Assembly: GCA_012842105.1 (NCBI GenBank)
Contig: DUTL01000292.1
Coordinates: forward strand, 1 to 5,849
Direction of reading: 5' to 3'
DNA from: Candidatus Fermentithermobacillaceae bacterium
GTDB lineage: Bacteria > Bacillota > Sulfobacillia > Fermentithermobacillales > Fermentithermobacillaceae
DNA: 5,849 nt
Shown here: one piece after another, positions 1 to 5,822 of the stretch
How the letters are laid out: each line of letters begins with the position of its first letter
How positions within the stretch are numbered: position 1 is the first letter of the stretch
Position numbers and translations under genes: made by a program
The notes under the pieces: generated by a model
Told to the model about the DNA's origin: nothing
Databases searched by the model: none
The model's input: only the letters and a program-made list of their open reading frames with translations

Positions 1-94
1 AAGAAAATCGACCATCTTGGGATTGCAGTGAACGATCTGGATAAGTCAGTGAATATACTGAAAGCCGCCTTCAACCTTGAAGTAGGTGGGATCG
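1..94 (+). pseudogene. mirror-image fragment of the epimerase gene (codons 3-33)
   Basis: Read on the plus strand from base 1, this stretch gives KKIDHLGIAVNDLDKSVNIL and onward to EVGGI. That is the same peptide as residues 3-33 of the minus-strand epimerase start. After base 94 the plus frame leaves epimerase sequence and runs through the spacer and the antisense of the right arm to a TGA at 166-168. It has no start codon in the window. I regard it as the duplicated half of the fold-back, not an independent gene. Confidence 0.8.
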
Positions 95-213
95 TTAACT
101 TGTTGAGAAGAGACCTCCTCGATCCCACCTACTTCAAGGTTGAAGGCGGCTTTCAGTATATTCACTGACTTATCCAGATCGTTCACTGCAATCCCAAGAT
201 GGTCGATTTTCTT
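1..213. repeat. 94-bp perfect inverted repeat (fold-back) with 25-nt spacer
   Basis: Bases 1-94 are the exact reverse complement of 120-213, with a 25-nt spacer at 95-119. I checked the pairing base by base at both ends, and the left arm begins at the very first base of the window. Both arms carry codons 3-33 of the epimerase gene that starts at 219. Read on the minus strand, the spacer supplies the epimerase residues expected next (EEVSSQQV), so the right arm plus spacer is the native copy and the left arm is the mirror image. Perfect identity, partial-gene content and position at the window edge suggest a fold-back chimera or assembly artefact rather than a natural repeat. A real inverted duplication cannot be excluded from sequence alone. 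Confidence 0.95.
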
Positions 214-219
214 TAGCAT
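46..219 (-). CDS. methylmalonyl-CoA epimerase, N-terminal part, broken by fold-back
   Basis: The enzyme interconverts (R)- and (S)-methylmalonyl-CoA and is a metal-dependent protein of the vicinal oxygen chelate (glyoxalase) superfamily, usually about 130-150 residues. Only the first ~41 residues look native: MLKKIDHLGIAVNDLDKSVN at the start, then a helix and EVGGIEEVSSQQV. These match the first beta-alpha-beta unit of the family, with His7 in the IDHLGIAV motif being the usual first metal ligand. From codon 42 the frame enters the inverted copy and ends at a TGA (46-48) after 57 residues, so the C-terminal two thirds are absent. The ATG at 219 has a GAGGGGG ribosome site at 228-234, 8 nt upstream. 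It starts 36 nt after the mutase stop, consistent with the same operon and pathway. A generic glyoxalase-family protein is the alternative, but the neighbouring mutase makes the epimerase much more likely. Confidence 0.8.
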   Translation of the reverse strand: MLKKIDHLGIAVNDLDKSVNILKAAFNLEVGGIEEVSSQQVNDPTYFKVEGGFQYIH

Positions 220-255
220 GCTATCTACCCCCTCATTGGAATCCCCAACCGCTTC

Positions 256-1911
256 TTATATTTCCTGGCCAGGACGGTATACACCGAAAACGTCTCTCAA
301 AACATTGCAAATTTCTCCGATGCTTGCATATGACTTGACCGCTTCAAAAATCGGAGGAAGCAGATTGTTCTGTCCCCTTGCAGTAGTTTCGATATTCTTA
401 AGGGCTGAAGCAACAGCTCTTTCATCCCTCCGGGATTTCAAGATGCGAAGCCGCTTTTTCTGGGCTTCGCCAATGGCCGGGTTTACCCGGAGCAGATTCT
501 TTGGCTGTTCTTCTTCAATCTCGAAGCAATTGACGCCAACCACCGTCTTTTCCTTTGATTCCACTGCCTTTTGGTACCTGTATGCGCTGTCCTGAATCTC
601 ACGCTGCATAAATCCGTTTTCAATCGCCCTTACAGCGCCTCCCATATCGTCAATTTTCTTGATGTAGCTCAAAGCCTTGGATTCAATCTCATCTGTGATC
701 TTTTCAATGAAATAACTTCCGGCCAGAGGGTCGATAGTGTCTGCCACCCCTGACTCATATGCAATTACCTGCTGTGTTCTAAGCGCTATTCTCACCGATT
801 CCTCAGTAGGCAAAGCCAGCGCTTCGTCCTTGGAGTTGGTGTGCAAAGACTGAGTGCCTCCGAGAACGGCAGCTAACGCCTGCATGGCAGTACGGACTAT
901 GTTGTTGTCAGGCTGTTGTGCAGTAAGGGAAGATCCTGCAGTCTGGGTATGGAAGCGAAGCCGGTATGATTTAGGGTTCTTGGCTTTGAAACGCTCTTTC
1001 ATGATCCGCGCCCAAATCCTTCTTGCCGCTCTGAACTTGGCAATTTCCTCGAAGAAGTTCACATGGCTGTTGAAGAAGAAAGACAGCCTTCCGGCGAAAA
1101 CATCCACGTCCAGCCCCTTGTCAATAGCTGCCTGAACATACGCAATGCCGTTTGCAATGGTGAACGCAATTTCCTGTGCTGCCGTGCTCCCGGCTTCCCT
1201 TATGTGGTAGCCGCTTATGGAAATCGTGTTCCACGACGGAATAGTGCTGGAGCAATATTCAAAGACATCGGTTACCAAACGCATAGACGGTTCCGGCGGA
1301 AATATGTAGGTGCCTCTTGCAACATACTCTTTGAGAATGTCGTTCTGAACCGTTCCGTTAAGTTTGCCCGGGGCAACTCCTTGCTTTTCCCCTACAGCCT
1401 GGTACATAGCCAGAAGAATAGATGCAGGAGCGTTTATGGTCATCGACGTTGAAACCTTATCCAGTGGAATCCCATCAAACACAACTTCCATATCTTCCAG
1501 GGAATCGATTGCCACGCCTACGCGCCCCACCTCACCCTCGGCCAAATCGTGTTCGGAATCGTATCCGATTTGGGTAGGCAAGTCAAAGGCAGCGCTTAAT
1601 CCTGTTTGCCCTTGATCCAGGAGAAATCGAAATCTCTCGTTGGTTTCCTGAGCCGTGCCGAAACCGGCATATTGACGCATGGTCCACAGGCGCCCTCTGT
1701 ACATGGTTGGCTGAACTCCCCGGGTAAAAGGATACTCCCCGGGAAAGCCCAATTCGGTGAGGTAGTCCCACCCTTCAAGATCCTCAGGCGTGTAAATGCG
1801 TTCCACAGGTATTCCTGAATCAGTCAAGAATTGTTCCTGCCTTTCAGGAAATCTCTTGAGAACTTTTGCCAGAGCACCTTGTTCCCATTTCTCTCTGGCA
1901 TCCTTAGTCAT
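256..1911 (-). CDS. mcmA1: methylmalonyl-CoA mutase, large (substrate-binding) subunit of the split type
   Basis: This is the B12-dependent mutase subunit that interconverts (R)-methylmalonyl-CoA and succinyl-CoA by radical rearrangement in the cytoplasm. The 551 residues cover the TIM-barrel domain and stop where one-piece enzymes continue into the cobalamin-binding domain, so a separate small subunit is required. By alignment from memory to the Propionibacterium enzyme (constant offset of 8), the key residues are present: Tyr81 (Tyr89) in RQYAGFGT, Gln189 (Gln197) in TVQND, Arg199 (Arg207) in KEYVARG, and Tyr235-His236 (Tyr243-His244) in SISGYH. Tyr81 with Arg199 is the methylmalonyl-CoA signature; isobutyryl-CoA and 2-hydroxyisobutyryl-CoA mutases have Phe or Ile, and Gln. 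The start at 1911 follows the KorC stop by 53 nt, with a weak AGGGGG ribosome site (1923-1928) set 11 nt away. I see no terminator in that gap, so it is probably co-transcribed with the oxidoreductase. The frame is intact. Confidence 0.93.
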   Translation of the reverse strand: MTKDAREKWEQGALAKVLKRFPERQEQFLTDSGIPVERIYTPEDLEGWDYLTELGFPGEYPFTRGVQPTMYRGRLWTMRQYAGFGTAQETNERFRFLLDQGQTGLSAAFDLPTQIGYDSEHDLAEGEVGRVGVAIDSLEDMEVVFDGIPLDKVSTSMTINAPASILLAMYQAVGEKQGVAPGKLNGTVQNDILKEYVARGTYIFPPEPSMRLVTDVFEYCSSTIPSWNTISISGYHIREAGSTAAQEIAFTIANGIAYVQAAIDKGLDVDVFAGRLSFFFNSHVNFFEEIAKFRAARRIWARIMKERFKAKNPKSYRLRFHTQTAGSSLTAQQPDNNIVRTAMQALAAVLGGTQSLHTNSKDEALALPTEESVRIALRTQQVIAYESGVADTIDPLAGSYFIEKITDEIESKALSYIKKIDDMGGAVRAIENGFMQREIQDSAYRYQKAVESKEKTVVGVNCFEIEEEQPKNLLRVNPAIGEAQKKRLRILKSRRDERAVASALKNIETTARGQNNLLPPIFEAVKSYASIGEICNVLRDVFGVYRPGQEI

Positions 1912-1964
1912 GTTTTCACAAACCCCCTTATCACCTGGTTATTGCACTGAACATCAAACGGGGC

Positions 1965-2507
1965 TCACAATTCCTTGACAGCGTCCACTCCCACAAAAAA
2001 CGCTTTCTTGTTGAGTTCTTCAGTCCCTTTGGGGACTCTGTCCAACACTGCCGCAACAACTGCATCCTTGGGTACTATGCCTGTGATTTCAACAACAAGC
2101 CCCAATGCCACAATATTGGCGACAATTTCACGCCCGAGGTCTCTGGCCTTGGCGCTTATAGGATATTCAACGACTTTAAGGCGCTCAGCTTCTGATTTGG
2201 GAATTGGCTTGACATAGGTAGTATCTACAATCACCGTTCCCCCGGGCCTAACCCCTTGGACATACTTGTCCGAAGCTTCCTGAGCCATTACTACCAGCAC
2301 ATCCGGGGCCTTAACTTCGGGATAGTCAATTTCGTCAGTTGAAATTATGACGTCGGCCCGTGATGCGCCGCCTCTTGATTCGGGGCCGTACGATTGAGTC
2401 TGTGCAGCATTCAGCTGAGTGTATTCAGCACAAGCCTCAGCCAAAATTATGGCTGCAGTGATAAGCCCTTGCCCACCTTCTCCTGCCAGGCGAAGTTCCA
2501 ACCGCAT
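1965..2507 (-). CDS. korC: 2-oxoacid:ferredoxin oxidoreductase, gamma subunit (KorC-type)
   Basis: This is the gamma subunit (180 residues, normal length) of a four-subunit 2-oxoacid:ferredoxin oxidoreductase, which converts a 2-oxoacid plus CoA to acyl-CoA, CO2 and reduced ferredoxin. It shows the family's N-terminal glycine-rich motif LAGEGGQG (residues 7-14) and the conserved YGPESRGG segment (residues 40-47), followed by a ligand-binding Rossmann-like core with PDVLVVMAQEA near residue 70. The ATG shares one base with the beta-subunit stop (TAATG at 2505-2509). A GAGGTG ribosome site at 2515-2520 lies 7 nt upstream, inside the beta gene, so translation is probably coupled. Gamma as a separate last subunit fits the delta-alpha-beta-gamma order. 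The oxoacid specificity is not set by this subunit; the Kor assignment rests on alpha and beta. Confidence 0.9.
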   Translation of the reverse strand: MRLELRLAGEGGQGLITAAIILAEACAEYTQLNAAQTQSYGPESRGGASRADVIISTDEIDYPEVKAPDVLVVMAQEASDKYVQGVRPGGTVIVDTTYVKPIPKSEAERLKVVEYPISAKARDLGREIVANIVALGLVVEITGIVPKDAVVAAVLDRVPKGTEELNKKAFFVGVDAVKEL

Positions 2508-3331
2508 TAGTCTTCACCTCTTTGCTGTAACTTTTCTACGAGCTGTGCATATACCTCAGTAAGCTCAGGAGCCTGAGTCTTTGTCAGCACTCCAACCGGG
2601 AACTTCCCTTCCTGTTCTTCCGGGCTCATTTTACTCCAGGCCCTCAATGGGACTGAGCGATCTTTGAACCAGTTCATCATGTCCAAGGGGGTTCTTAGCT
2701 TGTTACGCCTGCCAAAGTAGGTTGGGCACTGAGACAAAGCATCGACAAAGGCAAACCCCTTATGTGAGATTGCTTCCTTGATTACATTGGTAAGCTGCCT
2801 TGCATGATACGTTGTGCTGCGTGCCGCAAATGTGCCACCTGCACCCATAACCAGGTTGCAAAGATCAAAAGGCTTCTCCAGCATTCCATATGGAGAAGTG
2901 GTGGCATAACTCCCCTGGGGGGTAAGAGGTGAATACTGTCCTGAGGTCATTCCGTAAATGTTGTTATCAAAGCAGATTACCGTTAGATCCAGGTTCCTTC
3001 TCGCTGCATGGATAAGGTGGTTGCCACCGATTGCGGCAGCGTCGCCGTCACCGGTGATGATTATTACATTCAGTTCAGGTTTGGCCATCTTTATACCCGT
3101 TGCAAAAGCAATTGCCCGTCCGTGGGTAGTGTGAAGGGTGTCAAAATGCAGGTAACCGGGAGCCCTGGCCGAACACCCGATCCCAGAGACAACAACCGTC
3201 TTGTCAGTATCAAGCCCCAGCTCATCGATGGCCCTGACAATGGCCTGAGTCACAATGCCATGGCCGCATCCGGGACACCAAATGTGAGGTAGTTTACTCA
3301 TCCTGAGGTATTTGTCCAAAGAAAGTGCCAC
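2507..3331 (-). CDS. korB: 2-oxoacid:ferredoxin oxidoreductase, beta subunit (TPP and 4Fe-4S; KorB-type)
   Basis: This catalytic subunit binds thiamine diphosphate and the proximal 4Fe-4S cluster. Over 274 residues it has four well-placed cysteines: Cys19 and Cys22 in CPGCGHG, Cys53 in GIGCSARAPG and Cys202 in QCPTYFGRRN, the arrangement known for archaeal-type 2-oxoacid oxidoreductases. The TPP motif begins at Gly94-Asp95-Gly96 (TGDGD) and closes at Asn123-Asn124 (FDNNIYGMTSGQ). The segment PLTPQG followed by TTSPYGMLEKPFD resembles 2-oxoglutarate-type KorB proteins more than pyruvate enzymes. The start is GTG at 3331, 1 nt after the alpha stop. A perfect AAAGGAGG at 3341-3348 sits 9 nt upstream within the alpha gene. 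An ATG at codon 11 is a possible alternative, but no ribosome site that good precedes it. The stop overlaps the gamma start. Assignment to the family is firm; 2-oxoglutarate as substrate is likely. Confidence 0.92.
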   Translation of the reverse strand: MALSLDKYLRMSKLPHIWCPGCGHGIVTQAIVRAIDELGLDTDKTVVVSGIGCSARAPGYLHFDTLHTTHGRAIAFATGIKMAKPELNVIIITGDGDAAAIGGNHLIHAARRNLDLTVICFDNNIYGMTSGQYSPLTPQGSYATTSPYGMLEKPFDLCNLVMGAGGTFAARSTTYHARQLTNVIKEAISHKGFAFVDALSQCPTYFGRRNKLRTPLDMMNWFKDRSVPLRAWSKMSPEEQEGKFPVGVLTKTQAPELTEVYAQLVEKLQQRGED

Positions 3332-3332
3332 C

Positions 3333-4481
3333 TTACATCGCCTCCTTTATTGCCAGAAGAATCTCTTCGGGCTCAACAAGTTGGCCTGCGATCTTATTTA
3401 TGGGGATTACCGGCGCACTGTCTCCAATAACCCTCTTAACCGGCAGAACTAATTGCCCCAAGTTCATCTCGGGTACAATAACCGCCTTAGGCGAGTTCCT
3501 CTTGACTTCCAAAAGCGCATCTTCTGCAAAAGGCCAAATGGTGATAGCCCTGAGCATCCCTGCTTTGATACCCTGGGCTCTGGCATCCTTAACAGCCTTT
3601 CTGGCTGATCTTGCAGTTCCGCCGTAGGCAAACACCACTACTTCAGCATCATCCATGTAGAACTTCTCCACCCTGGTGAGGGCTTTCTTGTTGGAACTTA
3701 TCTTCTCATTTAGCCTCTTAAGCTGTTTCTCGGCAATGGCCGGGTTATTTGTGGGAAAACCATCTTCTCCATGGGTCAGTCCGGTAACATGGAATTTGAA
3801 CCCGTCACCGTAAGCAGCAAGCGGAGGAACCCCGGCTATTTCGCCGTGGTCCATGGCAAATGGTTTGTACTGCTCAGGAGTCATATTGGGTTTTTCCCTA
3901 TTTCTGATTACCAGTTCTTCCTTCTCAGGCAAGACCACCTTTTCCCTTAAGTGGCCTATCATCTCGTCCATAAGCAGAATAACAGGTGTACGGTACTCTT
4001 CAGCAATATTGAAGGATTCTACAGCCAGGGTGAAAGCTTCTTGCACCGATGACGGAGAAAGCGCGACCATTTCGTGATCTCCGTGAGAACCCCACCGGGC
4101 CTGCATAACATCGCCCTGGGAAGCTGACGTTGGCATCCCTGTCGATGGCCCGACTCGCTGTACGTTAACAACAACACAAGGAAGCTCACCTTTTACTGCA
4201 AAACCCAGGTTTTCTTGTTTAAGCGAAAATCCAGGGCCGCTCGTTGCGGTCATTGCCTTCATGCCCGCCAATGAAGCGCCACATACTGCTGCCATACTGG
4301 CTATCTCATCTTCCATTTGTATGAATTTGCCGCCTATCGCAGGGAGTTTGGCTGCACAAAGTTCGGCAATCTCTGTGGACGGAGTAATCGGGTAACCTGC
4401 AAAAAACGTCAATCCTGCAGCGATTGCTCCTTCTACAACGGCCTCGTTCCCCTGAAGAAGCCTGGCTCTTTTCTTAGTCAT
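3333..4481 (-). CDS. korA: 2-oxoacid:ferredoxin oxidoreductase, alpha subunit (probable 2-oxoglutarate synthase KorA)
   Basis: Alpha subunit, 382 residues, without a fused gamma domain. The N-terminal pyrimidine-binding domain carries GNEAVVEGAIAAG (11-23), GYPITPSTEIAE (29-40), the acidic QMEDEIASM segment (55-63) that includes the glutamate expected to activate TPP, SGPGFSL (81-87), and GPSTGMPTSASQGDVMQARW (111-130). The QGDVMQARWGSHGDH stretch is characteristic of KorA-type proteins. The C-terminal domain (about 280-382) has VVVFAYGGTARSARKAV and VPEMNLGQL. The enzyme would convert 2-oxoglutarate to succinyl-CoA with ferredoxin, or the reverse. The ATG at 4481 overlaps the delta gene by 8 nt and has AAAAGGAGG at 4489-4497, 7 nt upstream. 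Succinyl-CoA being the substrate of the adjacent mutase supports 2-oxoglutarate over branched-chain oxoacids, but a 2-oxoisovalerate-type role is not formally excluded. Confidence 0.92.
   Translation of the reverse strand: MTKKRARLLQGNEAVVEGAIAAGLTFFAGYPITPSTEIAELCAAKLPAIGGKFIQMEDEIASMAAVCGASLAGMKAMTATSGPGFSLKQENLGFAVKGELPCVVVNVQRVGPSTGMPTSASQGDVMQARWGSHGDHEMVALSPSSVQEAFTLAVESFNIAEEYRTPVILLMDEMIGHLREKVVLPEKEELVIRNREKPNMTPEQYKPFAMDHGEIAGVPPLAAYGDGFKFHVTGLTHGEDGFPTNNPAIAEKQLKRLNEKISSNKKALTRVEKFYMDDAEVVVFAYGGTARSARKAVKDARAQGIKAGMLRAITIWPFAEDALLEVKRNSPKAVIVPEMNLGQLVLPVKRVIGDSAPVIPINKIAGQLVEPEEILLAIKEAM
3341..3348 (-). promoter_or_regulatory. ribosome binding site supporting the GTG start of korB
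   Basis: A perfect AAAGGAGG lies in the last codons of korA, 9 nt before the GTG at 3331. It favours the GTG start, which adds the family-typical N-terminal residues up to KYLRM, over the ATG ten codons later. Confidence 0.8.
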
Positions 4482-4683
4482 TCTCCTCCCTCCTTTTCAC
4501 AGTGATTGCAAAGTCAGGACAATGCATTTCACACATAAGACATCCGGTACAGCGGGCAGGGTCTTTTACGTGGGGAACGTCTTTCATCTCAAGTACCTGA
4601 CGAGGGCAGAACTCCACACACAACCCGCACTTCTTGCACCACTTGGAGTCAACTGTTATCTCCCACGGTAGTGCCTGGCCCAT
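4474..4683 (-). CDS. korD: 2-oxoacid:ferredoxin oxidoreductase, delta subunit (2x[4Fe-4S] ferredoxin; KorD-type)
   Basis: This 69-residue ferredoxin-like subunit carries two classical cluster motifs: Cys16, 19, 22 and 26 in CKKCGLCVEFCP, and Cys45, 48, 51 and 55 in CTGCLMCEMHCP. It would pass electrons from the beta-subunit cluster to external ferredoxin. The length and the position just ahead of alpha are typical of KorD/VorD subunits. The ATG at 4683 lies inside the 3' end of the regulator gene (35-nt overlap, different frame) and has AGGAGG at 4693-4698, 9 nt upstream. The residues before Cys16 (MGQALPWEITVDSKW) are a plausible native N-terminus, so the overlap looks real and not over-called. 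The stop TAA overlaps the alpha start. Confidence 0.92.
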   Translation of the reverse strand: MGQALPWEITVDSKWCKKCGLCVEFCPRQVLEMKDVPHVKDPARCTGCLMCEMHCPDFAITVKRREEND

Positions 4684-5674
4684 AGTTAATCGCCTCCTGC
4701 TTAGAATTGCTCTTTCTATGCTCCAACACAGAGGATCTTAAAAGGTTCACCGACCCTGCATCGGGTTTATAGATGAACTCTATTAACTGGATTCCTTTGC
4801 TTGCCATTGAACCTACTTCTTTGAGCCTTCCAGGAGATACAATTACAGCTTGCTTGTCTTCCAGCATTTCCCTCAGGAGCTGTGGATCCCTTCCGGTGTA
4901 TATTTGCACCTCCAGTTCTTGTATGCCGGCCAGAGCGATAGACTTCAGCACCCGTTCGGCAAAAGCTTCAGATATGCAAACCAAAAGAACCCTGGCTCCA
5001 TGCGGTAACCTGGCTATCTTGACTACAGACTCAATCACCGGGTCAAGGGCAATTCCGAGAATCTCCTCTTGCCTGTCCGGAAACTTGTTGCACACCTCAT
5101 CCAAGTGGAAAAACGTGGTAACAATGAGATCCGCCGTGCTCACAACGGAAGATACTTCCTGGTTTGATTCAAGATCAGCGATAAGTACAGGCATTACCCG
5201 TACCCCTGTACCCAGCTCAATCTCCCGGGCAAAGTAATCAAGCTGTTCCCTGTTACACTCCAGAAAAGCAATTCTGATTTCCCTGAGGGCTTGGTGCCTT
5301 TGTTCAACGCAGTTTTGGGCCATCGCAAGGAAATCATCAGGGCTTAGCCCAAGAGACAAAGCGTTTTCAAGGGCAGCCTCAATGATCTTTGCAAACCTCT
5401 CCCGTTTTCCTGTTCCGAGAGATTCATCAGCCTCTGCAACGAAGGTCCCCCGCCCCTGCCTGGACGTAATGAGCCCTTCGTTTTCCAGTTGGCGATAGGC
5501 AAGGCTTACAGTGTTGCGGCTCACTCCGAGCTTCGCTGCCATGTTTCGCTCAGTGGGAAGTTTCTGGCCTTCCTTCCAATAGTTGCACGCGATCAAATAC
5601 GTTACACTTCGTTTTATTTGGAGGTGAATGGGGAGTCCGCTTTTCCGGTCTATTTCAAATGGTATGTCTACCAT
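4649..5674 (-). CDS. GntR-family transcriptional regulator with an unrecognised C-terminal domain
   Basis: Probable DNA-binding regulator of this operon, 341 residues from the chosen start. Residues about 13-79 form a GntR winged helix: GLPIHLQI, then LPTERNMAAKLGVSRNTVS, then YRQLENEGLITSRQGRGTFV. A linker helix (about 90-130) follows. The C-terminal half (133-318) does not look like the usual FadR, HutC/UTRA, YtrA or aminotransferase (MocR) effector domains. It alternates beta strands (IRIAFLEC, VRVMPVLIADLE, ADLIVTTFF, ARVLLVCIS, QAVIVSP, IQLIEFIY) with helices, suggesting a two-lobed Rossmann-like or periplasmic-binding-like sensor. Its ligand cannot be read from the sequence; an acyl-CoA or organic acid of this pathway is a guess. 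The start at 5674 has GGGAGG 5 nt upstream, and the family-typical FEIDRKSGLPIHLQ follows at once. An in-frame ATG at 5728 would add 18 unconserved residues. As first gene of the operon it probably controls its own transcription. Confidence 0.88.
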   Translation of the reverse strand: MVDIPFEIDRKSGLPIHLQIKRSVTYLIACNYWKEGQKLPTERNMAAKLGVSRNTVSLAYRQLENEGLITSRQGRGTFVAEADESLGTGKRERFAKIIEAALENALSLGLSPDDFLAMAQNCVEQRHQALREIRIAFLECNREQLDYFAREIELGTGVRVMPVLIADLESNQEVSSVVSTADLIVTTFFHLDEVCNKFPDRQEEILGIALDPVIESVVKIARLPHGARVLLVCISEAFAERVLKSIALAGIQELEVQIYTGRDPQLLREMLEDKQAVIVSPGRLKEVGSMASKGIQLIEFIYKPDAGSVNLLRSSVLEHRKSNSKQEAINYGPGTTVGDNS

Positions 5675-5679
5675 TATGG

Positions 5680-5689
5680 CCTCCCCCCC
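5680..5689 (-). promoter_or_regulatory. ribosome binding site that favours the internal start of the GntR gene
   Basis: On the minus strand a run of seven G followed by AGG gives GGGAGG, 5 nt before the ATG at 5674. The competing upstream ATG at 5728 has only AGAGG about 4 nt away, which is weaker and rather close. This site and the conserved protein start at FEIDRKSG are why 5674 was preferred. Confidence 0.75.
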
Positions 5690-5700
5690 AGCCGTGTTGG

Positions 5701-5718
5701 TTGGCTTGGTATTGCCAA
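5701..5718. promoter_or_regulatory. candidate operator: short inverted repeat in the operon leader
   Basis: TTGGC at 5701-5705 and GCCAA at 5714-5718 form a 5-bp inverted repeat with an 8-nt centre. It lies between the predicted transcription start and the ribosome site of the GntR gene. GntR proteins bind short dyads of about this size, often near their own promoter. The repeat is short enough to be chance, so this is tentative. Confidence 0.25.
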
Positions 5719-5754
5719 TTTGCCTCATTGGACCTCTTTCTCGTTCCTTTTGAG

Positions 5755-5783
5755 ATTATACACCTATCTTGAATATTCGCCAA
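5755..5783 (-). promoter_or_regulatory. sigma-A/sigma-70 type promoter of the GntR-kor-mcm operon
   Basis: Minus strand: -35 TTGGCG at 5778-5783 (4 of 6 to TTGACA), a 17-nt spacer, and a perfect TATAAT at 5755-5760. The expected transcription start is near 5748, leaving about 74 nt of leader before the regulator ATG at 5674. It is the only convincing promoter seen ahead of the gene train. The spacer holds the 8-bp palindrome GAATATTC (5771-5778), a possible operator core. Confidence 0.75.
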
Positions 5784-5822
5784 TGATACTGTGAACTCCT
5801 TCGTCCTGTAGCACAATTGCAC

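Noticed and set aside
1..213. Terminal inverted repeat of an insertion sequence or an invertible switch
   Set aside because: No transposase or recombinase is present, and the arms are epimerase coding sequence running right up to the window edge.
140..595. Plus-strand open frame of 151 codons
   Set aside because: It is antisense to the end of the mutase gene and crosses the fold-back. Its product has no recognisable motif, and the minus-strand mutase and epimerase explain the region fully.
854..1452. Plus-strand open frames antisense to the mutase
   Set aside because: They are shadows of a well-conserved minus-strand gene and show no domain pattern of their own.
256..1911. Isobutyryl-CoA or 2-hydroxyisobutyryl-CoA mutase
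   Set aside because: Tyr81 and Arg199 match the methylmalonyl-CoA enzyme; the other mutases replace these with Phe or Ile, and Gln.
1912..1964. Terminator or second promoter between korC and the mutase
   Set aside because: I found no GC stem with a T-run and no convincing -35/-10 pair in these 53 nt, so read-through is assumed.
2507..4481. Pyruvate or 2-oxoisovalerate:ferredoxin oxidoreductase
   Set aside because: The alpha and beta motifs read as KorA/KorB, and the adjacent succinyl-CoA-using mutase fits 2-oxoglutarate. The rejection is moderate, since specificity cannot be proved by eye.
5675..5728. Longer GntR protein starting at the ATG at 5728
   Set aside because: It adds 18 residues with no family resemblance and has a poor ribosome site. 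The ATG at 5674 has a strong site and the conserved protein start.
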